Assembly: GCF_963664075.1 (NCBI RefSeq)
Contig: NZ_OY760916.1
Coordinates: forward strand, 1,490,001-1,554,000
Source: an uncultured Desulfobulbus sp.
GTDB taxonomy: Bacteria > Desulfobacterota > Desulfobulbia > Desulfobulbales > Desulfobulbaceae
Reading direction: 5' to 3'
DNA: 64,000 bases
A program made the translations under genes and the position numbers. The notes beneath the pieces were generated by a model, which was not told the origin of the DNA, did no database searches, and saw only the letters and a list, made by a program, of their open reading frames with translations. Positions within the stretch are counted from its first letter, which is position 1. Every line of letters starts with the position of its first letter. Below, piece after piece: positions 54,937 through 63,600 of the stretch.

Positions 54937-55251
54937 ATGTTTCGACGCTTAAGTGTTGCAGTTTTTTGTCTATTGTTGAGTGCAGGCCTTGCGCATGCCC
55001 ATACCCCCCTCTGCTCCTGCTTTGATAATGGTGATCAGACCATCACCTGCGAGGGGGGCTTTTCTGATGGCTCTTCTGCCTCCGGAGTGGCGATGAGAGT
55101 AGAAGGAGGGGCGGGGAAGGTTCTGACAGAAGGAAAGATGAATGAGAATTCCGAGTACACCTTCACCAAGCCTGCAGGTGAATACACGGTGGTCTTTGAC
55201 GCCGGAGAGGGGCACAGAATCACTGTTCCCGGTGCGGAAATTGTCGAGTAA
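54937..55251 (+). CDS. Small secreted protein, Ig-like, near iron genes
   Basis: The 104-aa product has a signal peptide cut after AHA, leaving a mature end HTPLCSCFDNG with histidine first and a cysteine pair, then CEGG and a beta-rich body. It is followed by a DUF4198 protein 68 bases on. The histidine-first mature end of both suggests metal binding. No precise family. Confidence 0.65.
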   Translation: MFRRLSVAVFCLLLSAGLAHAHTPLCSCFDNGDQTITCEGGFSDGSSASGVAMRVEGGAGKVLTEGKMNENSEYTFTKPAGEYTVVFDAGEGHRITVPGAEIVE

Positions 55252-55319
55252 TGCACCGAAGGCGGATTCAGTAACGATCCGACGTTATTGAAAACTTACT
55301 TAGAACAAGGAGAAGAATT

Positions 55320-56132
55320 ATGAACAAGTTTCTGACAGCGGCATTTACCGGAGCCATGGTTCTGGGGTCTGCGGTTGCGGCCTCTGCACATTTTCAGATG
55401 ATCTACACCCCGGAGATGGCACTGAACAAAGGTGGGGAGATTCCGCTGAAGCTCGTTTTTACCCATCCCTTTGAGGCGGGGCACACCATGGACATGGCTA
55501 CCCCGGAACAGTTTTTTGTAGTCCGCAGTCGTGGTGAAAATGCACCTAAAAAAACCGACCTGCTCAAGACCCTCAAACCGATCACCTGGACAAGCCTGAC
55601 CAACAGCGGCAAGGCCTGGGAGACTACTTACCAGGCGCGTGGAGGTGATCATGCCTTCTGCCTCATTCCTGAGCCCTATTGGGAGGAGGGTGATGGTTTT
55701 TACATCAAGCAGAACACCAAGGTTATCGTCAATGTGGGCGGTGAGCCGGGTGCCTGGAATGAGCCTGTCGGCCTGCCAACCGAGATTGTCCCCCTGGCCA
55801 AGCCCTACGATCGCTGGACCGGCAATGTTTTTCAGGGGCAGGTTCTGGTCAACGGAAAACCTGTACCAGGTGCCGAGGTTGAGATCGAGTACATGAACCA
55901 TAAACCTCTGCTTGACAAGAACGCCTTCGCTAAAGAGGCCGCTGCCGAAGCTCCCCAGGACTCCTTTGTGTTGCAGACAATCTTTGCAGATGAAAACGGC
56001 GTCTTCACCTTTGGTATCCCCAAGGAGGGATGGTGGGGCTTTGCCGCTTTGGACCTGGATCCCGACTATACCTATAAGGGGAAAAAATGCTCCCGTGACG
56101 CAGTTATCTGGCTCCAGGCAAAGGATATGTAA
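55320..56132 (+). CDS. DUF4198-family periplasmic protein
   Basis: The 270-aa product has a signal peptide cut before HFQMIYTPEMAL. The DUF4198 body contains LVFTHPFEAGHTMDM near 50 and an Ig-like C-terminus with DENGVFTFGIPKEGWWGF near 225. It has the same architecture as the gene at 29374. It sits with FeoAB rather than nickel transport genes, so divalent metal delivery to an inner membrane transporter is the best guess. Confidence 0.8.
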   Translation: MNKFLTAAFTGAMVLGSAVAASAHFQMIYTPEMALNKGGEIPLKLVFTHPFEAGHTMDMATPEQFFVVRSRGENAPKKTDLLKTLKPITWTSLTNSGKAWETTYQARGGDHAFCLIPEPYWEEGDGFYIKQNTKVIVNVGGEPGAWNEPVGLPTEIVPLAKPYDRWTGNVFQGQVLVNGKPVPGAEVEIEYMNHKPLLDKNAFAKEAAAEAPQDSFVLQTIFADENGVFTFGIPKEGWWGFAALDLDPDYTYKGKKCSRDAVIWLQAKDM

Positions 56133-56291
56133 CCTCGCCAGCCTATAGAGGAAGCCTGGTACGCGTCGTCGTCGGTTAACCCGGATGAAAAATCCGTGCT
56201 AAACACGATTTTCGGGTCGGGCTTCCTCCTAAATTGTGGACTGTTCCCGTGAACAGCCACCTTTGGTGTAATGCAAGCAAGAGGAGGAGAC

Positions 56292-56489
56292 ATGCAATTC
56301 TGGGACATTTTAGCCACCAGTGCTGTTGTCGTTTGTGCCGTGGTGTATCTGTATCGTCGGTTTTCAACTACGAAGGGCTGCAGTTGTGGTTCGAGCTCCT
56401 GCTGCTCACAGCAGGGGACGGGGCTGTCCTGCCGTTCTTCGTCAAGGGCTGAAGGCTGTAGCGGTTGCAGCTGTGGAGATGAGACATAA
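56292..56489 (+). CDS. FeoB-associated Cys-rich membrane protein
   Basis: The 65-aa product starts at ATG 56292 after GGAGGAG. It has one transmembrane helix (ILATSAVVVCAVVYLY), then a cysteine-rich tail: CSCGSSSCCSQQ, SCRSSSRAEGCSGCSC. This matches the small FeoB-associated Cys-rich proteins found downstream of feoB in many anaerobes. It sits 160 bases after the DUF4198 gene; the gap contains an imperfect hairpin around 56178-56218. Confidence 0.75.
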   Translation: MQFWDILATSAVVVCAVVYLYRRFSTTKGCSCGSSSCCSQQGTGLSCRSSSRAEGCSGCSCGDET

Positions 56490-56500
56490 GTCGCAATACC

Positions 56501-56998
56501 ATGACAGCACGACAAAAGCTGAGCGCCAGCCTGGAAGATTACATTGAGGCCATTTATCTCCTGGGGGGGAGCGAGACCGAGGTCCGGCCGAAGGAGATCG
56601 TTGCCCGCATGGGCGTCACCGGCCCTTCAGTGACGGAAGCGCTACGCCTTTTGAGTGAGAAGAATCTGGTGCATTATGTCCCCTATGGTGCCGTCACCCT
56701 CACCGATGCCGGAAAATCAGTGGCGCAGGGGGTGTACCACCGGCATAAAACGCTCAAACGTTTTTTTGTCGAGATTCTCGGGATAGATGAGGCTGATGCT
56801 GAAAAGGGTGCCTGCGAGATGGAGCATGTTGCCAGCCAGGACCTCGTCTACCGGCTGGTCCTATTCACCAGCTTTGTCCAGAAAAATCTCTGTGAGAACC
56901 CGCAGGGGGGGGTCGAGCGATTCAAAGAATTTATGGAGCAGAGAGAAACAAACACTTACCACCACAGACAACAGGATGACAATGGTACAAAGTTTTAA
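56501..56998 (+). CDS. DtxR/MntR-family metal-dependent regulator
   Basis: The 165-aa product opens with LEDYIEAIYLL, a winged helix (VRPKEIVARMGVTGPSVTEALRLL) and a dimerisation and metal domain with GVYHRHKTLKRFF and EMEHVAS. It lacks the SH3-like C-terminal domain of full DtxR. It probably controls the feoAB and DUF4198 promoters through the TTAGGC-type sites at 54759 and 54870. Confidence 0.85.
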   Translation: MTARQKLSASLEDYIEAIYLLGGSETEVRPKEIVARMGVTGPSVTEALRLLSEKNLVHYVPYGAVTLTDAGKSVAQGVYHRHKTLKRFFVEILGIDEADAEKGACEMEHVASQDLVYRLVLFTSFVQKNLCENPQGGVERFKEFMEQRETNTYHHRQQDDNGTKF

Positions 56999-57338
56999 TA
57001 ATTCAACAGTAGTGCCCCCCTCCTCTTCAGGGCAAAACTCCACCGCAATGCCGACGCCTCTCCAGGCCGGAACGACAATGCTCGGTGTGTTGAGCGTTGC
57101 CAGCGCCATGTCCATCGGTTCCAACTGGGTGGACGTTCGCCGAGGGGCTCTCACTCCGGGACAGGCGGTGGTCAATGGCCTGGCAAAAGGAGTTGCCGCC
57201 ACCCTGATCATTCAGGCGACCAGTCGCAGTACCCCCCTTCAGGTTGCCCTGGCCGCATCGGTTCTCGCCGGAGCCGGATATCTGATTGACTCGACTATGA
57301 AAAAAAGTAGAGCAAAACTCTGTCAGGTTGAGGATTAG
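56982..57338 (+). CDS. Small glycine/alanine-rich membrane protein
   Basis: The 118-aa product starts at ATG 56982, overlapping the regulator stop by 17 bases; an ATG six bases earlier is also possible. Two hydrophobic segments with small residues (TMLGVLSVASAMSIGSN and ALAASVLAGAGYLID) flank GQAVVNGLAKGVAATLI, ending basic (KKSRAK). The pattern recalls magnetosome MamC-type or ferrosome-associated membrane proteins but I cannot assign a family. It precedes a P1B ATPase by eight bases. Confidence 0.6.
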   Translation: MVQSFNNSTVVPPSSSGQNSTAMPTPLQAGTTMLGVLSVASAMSIGSNWVDVRRGALTPGQAVVNGLAKGVAATLIIQATSRSTPLQVALAASVLAGAGYLIDSTMKKSRAKLCQVED

Positions 57339-57346
57339 GGGGAGAA

Positions 57347-59470
57347 GTGAACCTCTTTCAACGCAAACCCATCACCATCGCCCATGAGTTTAAGGGGCGC
57401 ATACGTCTGCGCAGTCCACTGATCGGCAGCCCTGAACTTGATCCTGATTTTTTTGAGGCGGGTCTTGAATCCATTACCGGAGTTCGCAAGGTTAGACTGA
57501 ACAGCCGGGCCCTCTCTGTGGTGATTGAACATGACGGTCTGGACATCACGCGGAGTTCTATTCTTACCTATCTGGCGCACCTGCCCGAGCAATCGTTGCA
57601 GGGCAAGGGCCAGGTCCGCAGGCTGCATTCACCCTTATCCCTGATCGCCAGGGGAGGTGTGACTCTCTCGCTGTTGTTTTTACCCAGACTCTTTGCGGCT
57701 CCCATCGCTATCATCTTTGCCCTGCCCACCCTGATTCGGGGGATGACGACCCTGTGGAACCGTGGCGTCAAGGTGGAGGTCCTGGATGGCTCTGCCGTGC
57801 TTTTCTGCCTGATCCGACAGGATTATTTCACCGCCGCCAGTATCGTTTTTTTGCTCTCCACCGGTGAGTACCTAGAGGCCATGAGCGAAAGCAGAACCAA
57901 TGGTCTGCTCAAAAGTCTGCTTAAGCCCCAGGTCGAAAAAATCTGGATTGAATTGGACGGACGCGAGCTGGAAATTCCCCTGGAGGAAGCCCGAATCGGC
58001 GATCGTGTTATCTGTGGAGCGGGCGAGCTGATTCCCCTGGATGGTGAAGTGGTCGAGGGGGAAGCTTCGGTCAATACCAGCTCCATCACCGGAGAGTCTG
58101 TTCCGGTCCATGTCCACCCTGGGGTGCAGGTGCTCAGCGGATCTGTGGTTGAAAACGGACGAATAGTCTTTACAGCCAGCCATGTGGGAGGAGAAACTTC
58201 CATGGCGCGGATTGCCACCTTTCTTGAACAGTCATTGAGCAGCCAGTCCGAATCCCAGCAGGAGAGTGATCGGCTCGCCGATCGGCTTGTTCCTGTTACC
58301 TTTGGTCTGGGATTGGGGTTGCTGGCGCTCACCCGTGATCTCAGCAAGGCCGCGGCGGTGCTCACGGTGGATTATTCCTGTGTGATCTCTCTGGCCAATC
58401 CGGTCACGGTCCGGGTTGGCATGTACACTGCGGCCAAGGAAGGGGTCCTGTTGAAGGGTGCCCAGGCCATGGACGCCTTATCCAAGATCGATACCCTGAT
58501 TTTTGATAAGACCGGGACATTGACCCGGGGAGAGCTGGTGGTAACCGATCTGCACGGTGTCAATGGCTGCGATGGTGAGTCCCTGCTGCAGCTCGCGGCC
58601 GGGGCAGAGGAACACTACTCCCATCCGGTGGCCACCTCGGTGGTGAACGCAGCCCTGGAGCGAGGGCTTGCATTACCACCAACCAGCCAGGTTGACTTTA
58701 TCGTTGCCCATGGGGTTTCGGCCTATATTCATGGCGAGAATATTCTGGTGGGGAGCCGCCATTTCATCGAAGAGGATGAAGGTATTGCCTGTGATGCGGT
58801 GGATGGGGTCGCCGAGCAGTTGCAAAGAGAAGGCAAGAGCCTTTTGTATGTGGCCCGCGATGAGCAACTGGTCGGCGTCATCGGTCTTCGTGACGAGTTG
58901 CGGCCCGAGGCGGAAGCTGTCCTTAATGGGCTGAAGTCCGCCGGCATAGCGAAGATTGTCATCCTGACCGGTGATGCCGAACTGACCGCCAAGGCCATCG
59001 CTGCCCAATTATCTGCCGTGGATGAGGTGCACTGGGAGCTGAAGCCAGAAGGCAAGGCTGCCATTGTTCAGCAGCTGCAGGAAGAGGGACACCGGGTGGG
59101 ATTTATCGGTGACGGCGTGAACGACGCACCGGCCCTGGTGTCGGCCGATGTGGGTATTTGTCTGCCTAAGGGGGCCGACCTTGCCAAGGAATCGGCGCAG
59201 GTCATTCTTCTGCGTGAAGACCTGGAGTGTCTGCTCACCGCCCGCCAAGTTGCCATGCGCAGTCAACAGACCATGCAGCAGGCCTTTTACGCGGCCATTG
59301 GCCTTAACTCAAGTTTTCTCTTGCTGGCCACCCTGGGCCTGGTGCCGCCAGTGGCCGCAGCCCTGCTGCATAACCTGAGCACGGTGGGCATACTTGGCTA
59401 CGCCGGGCTACGTGGGCGATCTGTTCCCGCTCAATTACCTTCGGCCACGACTGATCAGGAGGACCAGTAA
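57347..59470 (+). CDS. P1B-type metal ATPase with a Ser-Cys transport motif
   Basis: The 707-aa product starts at GTG 57347 (AGGGGGAG RBS). An N-terminal HMA-like domain with GRIRLRSP (no CXXC) is followed by transmembrane helices, the actuator motif TGES near residue 248, and the phosphorylation site DKTGT at D387. The hinge is GDGVNDAPAL near 590. In the metal-coordinating helix the usual CPC is replaced by DYSC (S344-C345). This places it outside the copper and zinc classes. It may move ferrous iron or another divalent metal, given DtxR and Feo neighbours. Confidence 0.9.
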   Translation: MNLFQRKPITIAHEFKGRIRLRSPLIGSPELDPDFFEAGLESITGVRKVRLNSRALSVVIEHDGLDITRSSILTYLAHLPEQSLQGKGQVRRLHSPLSLIARGGVTLSLLFLPRLFAAPIAIIFALPTLIRGMTTLWNRGVKVEVLDGSAVLFCLIRQDYFTAASIVFLLSTGEYLEAMSESRTNGLLKSLLKPQVEKIWIELDGRELEIPLEEARIGDRVICGAGELIPLDGEVVEGEASVNTSSITGESVPVHVHPGVQVLSGSVVENGRIVFTASHVGGETSMARIATFLEQSLSSQSESQQESDRLADRLVPVTFGLGLGLLALTRDLSKAAAVLTVDYSCVISLANPVTVRVGMYTAAKEGVLLKGAQAMDALSKIDTLIFDKTGTLTRGELVVTDLHGVNGCDGESLLQLAAGAEEHYSHPVATSVVNAALERGLALPPTSQVDFIVAHGVSAYIHGENILVGSRHFIEEDEGIACDAVDGVAEQLQREGKSLLYVARDEQLVGVIGLRDELRPEAEAVLNGLKSAGIAKIVILTGDAELTAKAIAAQLSAVDEVHWELKPEGKAAIVQQLQEEGHRVGFIGDGVNDAPALVSADVGICLPKGADLAKESAQVILLREDLECLLTARQVAMRSQQTMQQAFYAAIGLNSSFLLLATLGLVPPVAAALLHNLSTVGILGYAGLRGRSVPAQLPSATTDQEDQ

Positions 59471-59472
59471 GC

Positions 59473-60240
59473 ATGTATTCTTCCCTGCTGGATGCACCAG
59501 TACATACCGACCTCACTCTGCTTGATATTACCCACCCCGGATTGAGCCAGTGGCTGCAGCGTTTGGGGCTCTATGTGGGGAGTCATCTCATGCGCCATGA
59601 CGACGAGGTTAACTATTTCCCCGCACGCGTGCGCACCAGGGTGGGAGATGTGGTTGTCCCGGCCGGGCTGGCTGTGCGCCTTTTTGTTCATGTGGATTCC
59701 GGAATGCGCAAGCCCCTGGTGGAGATGGAGCGCAAGGAACAGGGACACGTGGAAACCATGTCCTGCGGGCGAGGATGTAACCTGGCCCTTGAACACCTTG
59801 GCCTGGCGGAAGAAGCGCGTATTACGTTCATTCGGCTTCTGCCGCATATGGATTACCTCACCTTAATCAACGGGCGAGAGCGAACCCGCCTTACCGAGGG
59901 CGAGGCTGCTCGGGTGTGGGGAAAAGGGAGCGATGGGGTTGAACGCCAGTTTTATTTTGGAGCGAGAAACCAGCTGTTTACAGTCAGTGAAATTATCGGC
60001 GGACGCAAGGTCCGTGAGCACCTTCAGACCCATGGGGTCAGCCCAGGGTGCAGGTTAACCCTGGAGGCCATCGAACAGGCCCGTGAAGCGCATACCGCCG
60101 GTGCGGAACCGATTACCATTTCAAGCCCGGGCGGGTTGCGGTTTTACCTCAACCACAAGCAGGCGGCACAGGTGATCGTCAAGAGTGAACTCCGGCAACA
60201 GCAGGGCTCCACTGCTACCGGAGAAAAGGAGGGCGAGTGA
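59473..60240 (+). CDS. Protein with three FeoA-like domains
   Basis: The 255-aa product shows the FeoA pattern three times: residues about 15-80 (LQRLGLYVGSHL then VVVPAGLAVRLFV), 95-155 (LEHLGLAEEARITF then LTEGEAARVWGK) and 165-240 (LQTHGVSPGCRLTL then FYLNHKQAAQVIV). The middle has cysteines (SCGRGCN). It starts two bases after the ATPase stop. FeoA domains regulate FeoB or bind nucleotide/metal; a triple array beside a P1B ATPase is unusual. Confidence 0.65.
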   Translation: MYSSLLDAPVHTDLTLLDITHPGLSQWLQRLGLYVGSHLMRHDDEVNYFPARVRTRVGDVVVPAGLAVRLFVHVDSGMRKPLVEMERKEQGHVETMSCGRGCNLALEHLGLAEEARITFIRLLPHMDYLTLINGRERTRLTEGEAARVWGKGSDGVERQFYFGARNQLFTVSEIIGGRKVREHLQTHGVSPGCRLTLEAIEQAREAHTAGAEPITISSPGGLRFYLNHKQAAQVIVKSELRQQQGSTATGEKEGE

Positions 60241-60249
60241 AGGTGTGGA

Positions 60250-60531
60250 TCAGGCTTGCTGTGAGGCCTCAGCCTGGGCTTCTTTCCACATTTCACTGTA
60301 TTTATCTTTGGTGGAGCTGAACATGGCATCGGTTTTCATTTTGGCCTTATACGCCGATTTCATCGCCCCTTTTACGGCACGGTCGGCCAGGCACTCCTGA
60401 TCAACCTGCTCAACATTGCGTTTACCGGATTTTTTTCCTGCTTTGTAAGTGAGGTAGCCGGCAACGCCAATAACGGCCCAGCCAACGGGATTACTGGTTA
60501 AGAGGGGGATGCCTAAAATAGGGTTTGACAT
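60250..60531 (-). CDS. Small membrane protein with glycine-rich helix
   Basis: The 93-aa product starts at ATG 60531 after GAAGGAGAG, overlapping the upstream stop (TAATG). It has NPVGWAVIGVAGYLTYKAGKK as one membrane helix with a short basic stretch, then a charged, lysine-rich tail. The same pattern is in the upstream gene, so they are paralogs. Its end lies ten bases from the convergent triple FeoA gene. Confidence 0.6.
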   Translation of the reverse strand: MSNPILGIPLLTSNPVGWAVIGVAGYLTYKAGKKSGKRNVEQVDQECLADRAVKGAMKSAYKAKMKTDAMFSSTKDKYSEMWKEAQAEASQQA

Positions 60532-60713
60532 TACTGCTCTCCTTCTGGTTCCGCGGATTCTTCATGAACTTCCACAGGTGCGGGAACTGCGGTGATCTGT
60601 GCGGCTGCTGCCTCTTCTTCGCCTTTTTTCTTGCCTGATTTATACAGGGCATATCCGCCGAGGCCGAGCACAAGCCAGCCGACCGGGGTTGCCGTAAGGG
60701 GAATGTAGAACAT
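60531..60713 (-). CDS. Small membrane protein, paralog of the next gene
   Basis: The 60-aa product starts at ATG 60713 behind AAAAGGAG. It shares the motif TPVGWLVLGLGGYALYKSGKKKG with its neighbour (PVGW-GYxxYKxGKK), ending in an acidic, proline-rich tail. The small-residue helix suggests packing in membranes. No function known. Confidence 0.6.
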   Translation of the reverse strand: MFYIPLTATPVGWLVLGLGGYALYKSGKKKGEEEAAAAQITAVPAPVEVHEESAEPEGEQ

Positions 60714-60772
60714 GGGATGCTCCTTTTGGGTAGATAGGTACGCTTTAAGAGCGCTCATCTGAATTAGTTCAA

Positions 60773-60801
60773 AGAATATACGTTCTTGGCTGTGTTGTCA
60801 A
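60773..60801 (-). promoter_or_regulatory. Promoter of the two small membrane protein genes
   Basis: On the minus strand TTGACA (60801-60796), 17 bases and TATTCT (60778-60773). A TTTAGGC sequence, like half of the feoA operator, lies directly upstream of the -35. Confidence 0.5.
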
Positions 60802-61024
60802 GTGCCTAAATTTGTGTTGTTTTTTTGTTTTCATGAAAGAAGTTTCTCTTCCCGAAGATTGTGGCGGATGTGTTGAATTATCGACCTTTTTAATCTGTAA
60901 CCTGAATATGTGAATAGACACTCTTGGGGGCAATGGCATCTCTTGCACTATTGTTCACTTGAAATTCAAGAACCCCTTAAGCAAAAAATCCGGCTTCCAC
61001 AGCCGCTACCCAGGTGGAAATCTT

Positions 61025-63406
61025 ATGCAGGCAGTTCAACAACACTCTGTAAAAATAGCAACACCATCATTTTACCTCAGTAGCGGGTTGCTCAAAAAGG
61101 CCGGGGTGCGGGTGAAGCAGTCCATGCCTGGCCGCATGCGGATAAAAGTGTGCTCGCTTCGCGGTAAACAGCTCCAGGCCAGCTGGATGCAGGCCCACCT
61201 GGCCAGGGTAAAGGGGGTAAAGAATGTTGATGCCAGAGCAAAGAGTGGCTCTGTCGTCATTTATTTTGAAACCACGCTTGTCAGCTCCCGCACTTTGCTG
61301 ACCATGGTTGTCCAGCAGGTGTTCCATCCGGTGAAATATAAAAAATTGGGGCAAGCGCTCCCTGTTCAGCAGAAAACAAGGGAGGCATGTAACTCTTGCA
61401 CCTGTTCCACGCCGACAAGTTTTGCCACCAAACTGCGCCGGGTCATTTGGCTCAGCGGTTGTATGGCCTATGCAGCATTGCGCTTATGGGTCTTTAAGCT
61501 GCCGCTTGTCCAGACTCCATTGAGTATTTTGGGGGCGGTGGCCTTTCTGGGGACGGTGCCCCTGGTTCGTGAGGCCTATGAGGATATCACGGTCAAGAAA
61601 AAGGTGACGGTCTCACCCTTTCTTGCCGTCGGATCCCTGATCACCATCGCCATGGGCCAGGCCTTCTCCGCCCTGCAGATCCTTTGGATTTATAATGTCG
61701 CCGAATTGACCGAGGAGTACGTGGCTCAACGTTCCCGTCAGGCTATCCGCGATATTCTCGAGGTTGCCCCGGCCAACGCCTTTGTCATGGTTGAAGGGAT
61801 GGAAGTGGATACACCTGTGGCAGACATTCAACCCGGAGATGTGGTCGCCGTGCATACCGGTGAGCGCATTCCAGTGGACGGCACGGTGGAAGAGGGCGAG
61901 GCCCTGGTGGATGAATCCTCGATTAACGGGCGTTCCGAGGCCATGCTGCGCCAGCGAGGTGATCAGGTATTTGCAGGAACCATCCTCAGTCAGGGCGTGC
62001 TCTTTATCAACACCGTCAAAACAGGTGAAGACACCTATCTGGCCCATATTATGAAAATGGTCGAGGATTCCCTGGCCAACAAGGCGCCGGTGGAGGCAAA
62101 GGCGGATGAGCTGGCAGGGAAGTTGATGAAGGTTGGCTTTGCCGCGACGGCCCTGACCCTGCTGCTGACTCTGGACCCCATGCGGGCCCTGACCGTGATG
62201 CTGGTCATGAGCTGCCCTTGCGCAACCGTGCTCGCCGCCTCTTCTGCCATTACCGCAGCCCTGGCCAACGCGGCAAAACATTCGATCCTGATCAAGGGCG
62301 GGCTCTATCTGGAGACAATGGGCAAAGCGGATATTTACTGCTTTGACAAGACCGGAACCCTGACCATGGATCAGCCGGAGGTGATCGCTGTGTACGGGCG
62401 TACGCCTTCCATTGGTGAAGATACGATTCTCGCCATGGCAGCCACTGCCGAGTCGCATAACCACCATCCCATGGCCAAGGCCATCCTTGCTGCCGCCGAG
62501 GAGCGTAACCTCAGTCCGGAGCCGCATGCGGTCTGTGATTTCAAAGCCGGCCGCGGGGTGCTCTGTACCGTGGGCGGTGACGCGGTTGTTCTTGTAGGGA
62601 ACCGCCAGTTCATGGAGGAGCATGAGGTCGATATCCGCTGGTTTGATACAATGGCGGAGCGCCAGCGCTCTTTGGGGAACACTGTGGTCTACGTTGCCAG
62701 AAACGGCAGTATTCAGGGGATGCTGGGAGTGGCCAATCCGGTTCGTCCGGAAGCGGTGCGGGTACTCAATTGTCTGCGCCGCGATGGTGTACAGTCTTTG
62801 AGCCTGGTCACCGGTGACAGCCAGGAGATTGCCGAGAGCCTGATGAGCGTGTTTCCCTTTGACGAATGCCGGGCCGAGTTGATGCCCGAAGAAAAGGCCC
62901 AGCGGGTTGAGGAATTACGGCAAAACGCTTCTGTGGTCATGGTGGGCGATGGCGTCAACGATGCCCTGGCACTTGCCCGTGCAGATATCGGTGTCGCCAT
63001 GGGAGCAGCCGGGGCCGAGGTCGCACTGGAAGCGGCAGACATCGCGCTTGCGGATTCGAATCTGGAAGGTCTGATGAAGGTGCGTAATCTCAGCCACCAG
63101 ACCATGAACATCATCGACCAGAATCATTTTCTTGCGGTTTCCACGGACTTGATCGGGGCAGCTCTGGCCATGTTTGGTTTTCTCTCACCGGTTCTGGCCG
63201 GCTTGATCCATATTGTCCATACCGGCGGGATTTTGTTGAACTCGGGCAGATTGCTCAACTGGGAGCCCCCCGTGGATCCGATGGATTGCTGTAAACGTTG
63301 CCAACGATCCGACCACACCTGTGGCAGCAGTGATCACCGTCAGGATGCTCTGTTTGTTCTGCCGGAAAGACAGGAACCCCAGCTCAAGCTGATGAAGCGT
63401 AACTGA
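61025..63406 (+). CDS. P1B-type metal ATPase with CPC motif
   Basis: The 793-aa product starts at ATG 61025 (AGGTGG upstream); a TTG 66 bases earlier is possible. An N-terminal HMA-like domain (PGRMRIKVCSL) and a CNSCTC cluster at 122-127 precede the helices. The metal helix has SCPC (C397, C399), the phosphorylation site is D441 (DKTGT) and the hinge is GDGVNDAL. The actuator loop reads SSINGRS where TGES is usual (an altered TGE motif), and the C-terminus carries CCKRCQ and further cysteine/histidine residues. With the ATPase at 57347 it forms a second metal pump. Confidence 0.9.
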   Translation: MQAVQQHSVKIATPSFYLSSGLLKKAGVRVKQSMPGRMRIKVCSLRGKQLQASWMQAHLARVKGVKNVDARAKSGSVVIYFETTLVSSRTLLTMVVQQVFHPVKYKKLGQALPVQQKTREACNSCTCSTPTSFATKLRRVIWLSGCMAYAALRLWVFKLPLVQTPLSILGAVAFLGTVPLVREAYEDITVKKKVTVSPFLAVGSLITIAMGQAFSALQILWIYNVAELTEEYVAQRSRQAIRDILEVAPANAFVMVEGMEVDTPVADIQPGDVVAVHTGERIPVDGTVEEGEALVDESSINGRSEAMLRQRGDQVFAGTILSQGVLFINTVKTGEDTYLAHIMKMVEDSLANKAPVEAKADELAGKLMKVGFAATALTLLLTLDPMRALTVMLVMSCPCATVLAASSAITAALANAAKHSILIKGGLYLETMGKADIYCFDKTGTLTMDQPEVIAVYGRTPSIGEDTILAMAATAESHNHHPMAKAILAAAEERNLSPEPHAVCDFKAGRGVLCTVGGDAVVLVGNRQFMEEHEVDIRWFDTMAERQRSLGNTVVYVARNGSIQGMLGVANPVRPEAVRVLNCLRRDGVQSLSLVTGDSQEIAESLMSVFPFDECRAELMPEEKAQRVEELRQNASVVMVGDGVNDALALARADIGVAMGAAGAEVALEAADIALADSNLEGLMKVRNLSHQTMNIIDQNHFLAVSTDLIGAALAMFGFLSPVLAGLIHIVHTGGILLNSGRLLNWEPPVDPMDCCKRCQRSDHTCGSSDHRQDALFVLPERQEPQLKLMKRN

Positions 63407-63557
63407 TCACGGGGTACTTCCCGAAAATACAGCGTATCATCGAAACCGTAAGCGGTTACGGGGGGCCGGATATGCTAGGCATCGTCCTGTGCAGCGTACA
63501 CCTGTACGTAATCAGGGTGATAACACCGCAGATTCGGTGCCCCGTGATCGCTTACGA
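63405..63557 (+). other. Interleaved inverted repeats in the gap before the YceI gene
   Basis: GATCACGGGG (from 63405) pairs with CCCCGTGATC (to 63549), while CGTAAGCG (about 63445) pairs with CGCTTACG (63550-63557), so the two stems interleave in the order of a pseudoknot. The 195-base gap holds no convincing gene. It could be a structured RNA, a recombination site or an extragenic repeat. Confidence 0.4.
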
Positions 63558-63600
63558 TGAAGCCCATGAGCACAAGTGATGATTAATACAAGGAGCGTAT

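Noticed and set aside
61613..62623. 336-codon minus-strand frame inside the CPC ATPase
   Set aside because: The forward frame carries all P-type ATPase motifs; the reverse frame has none.
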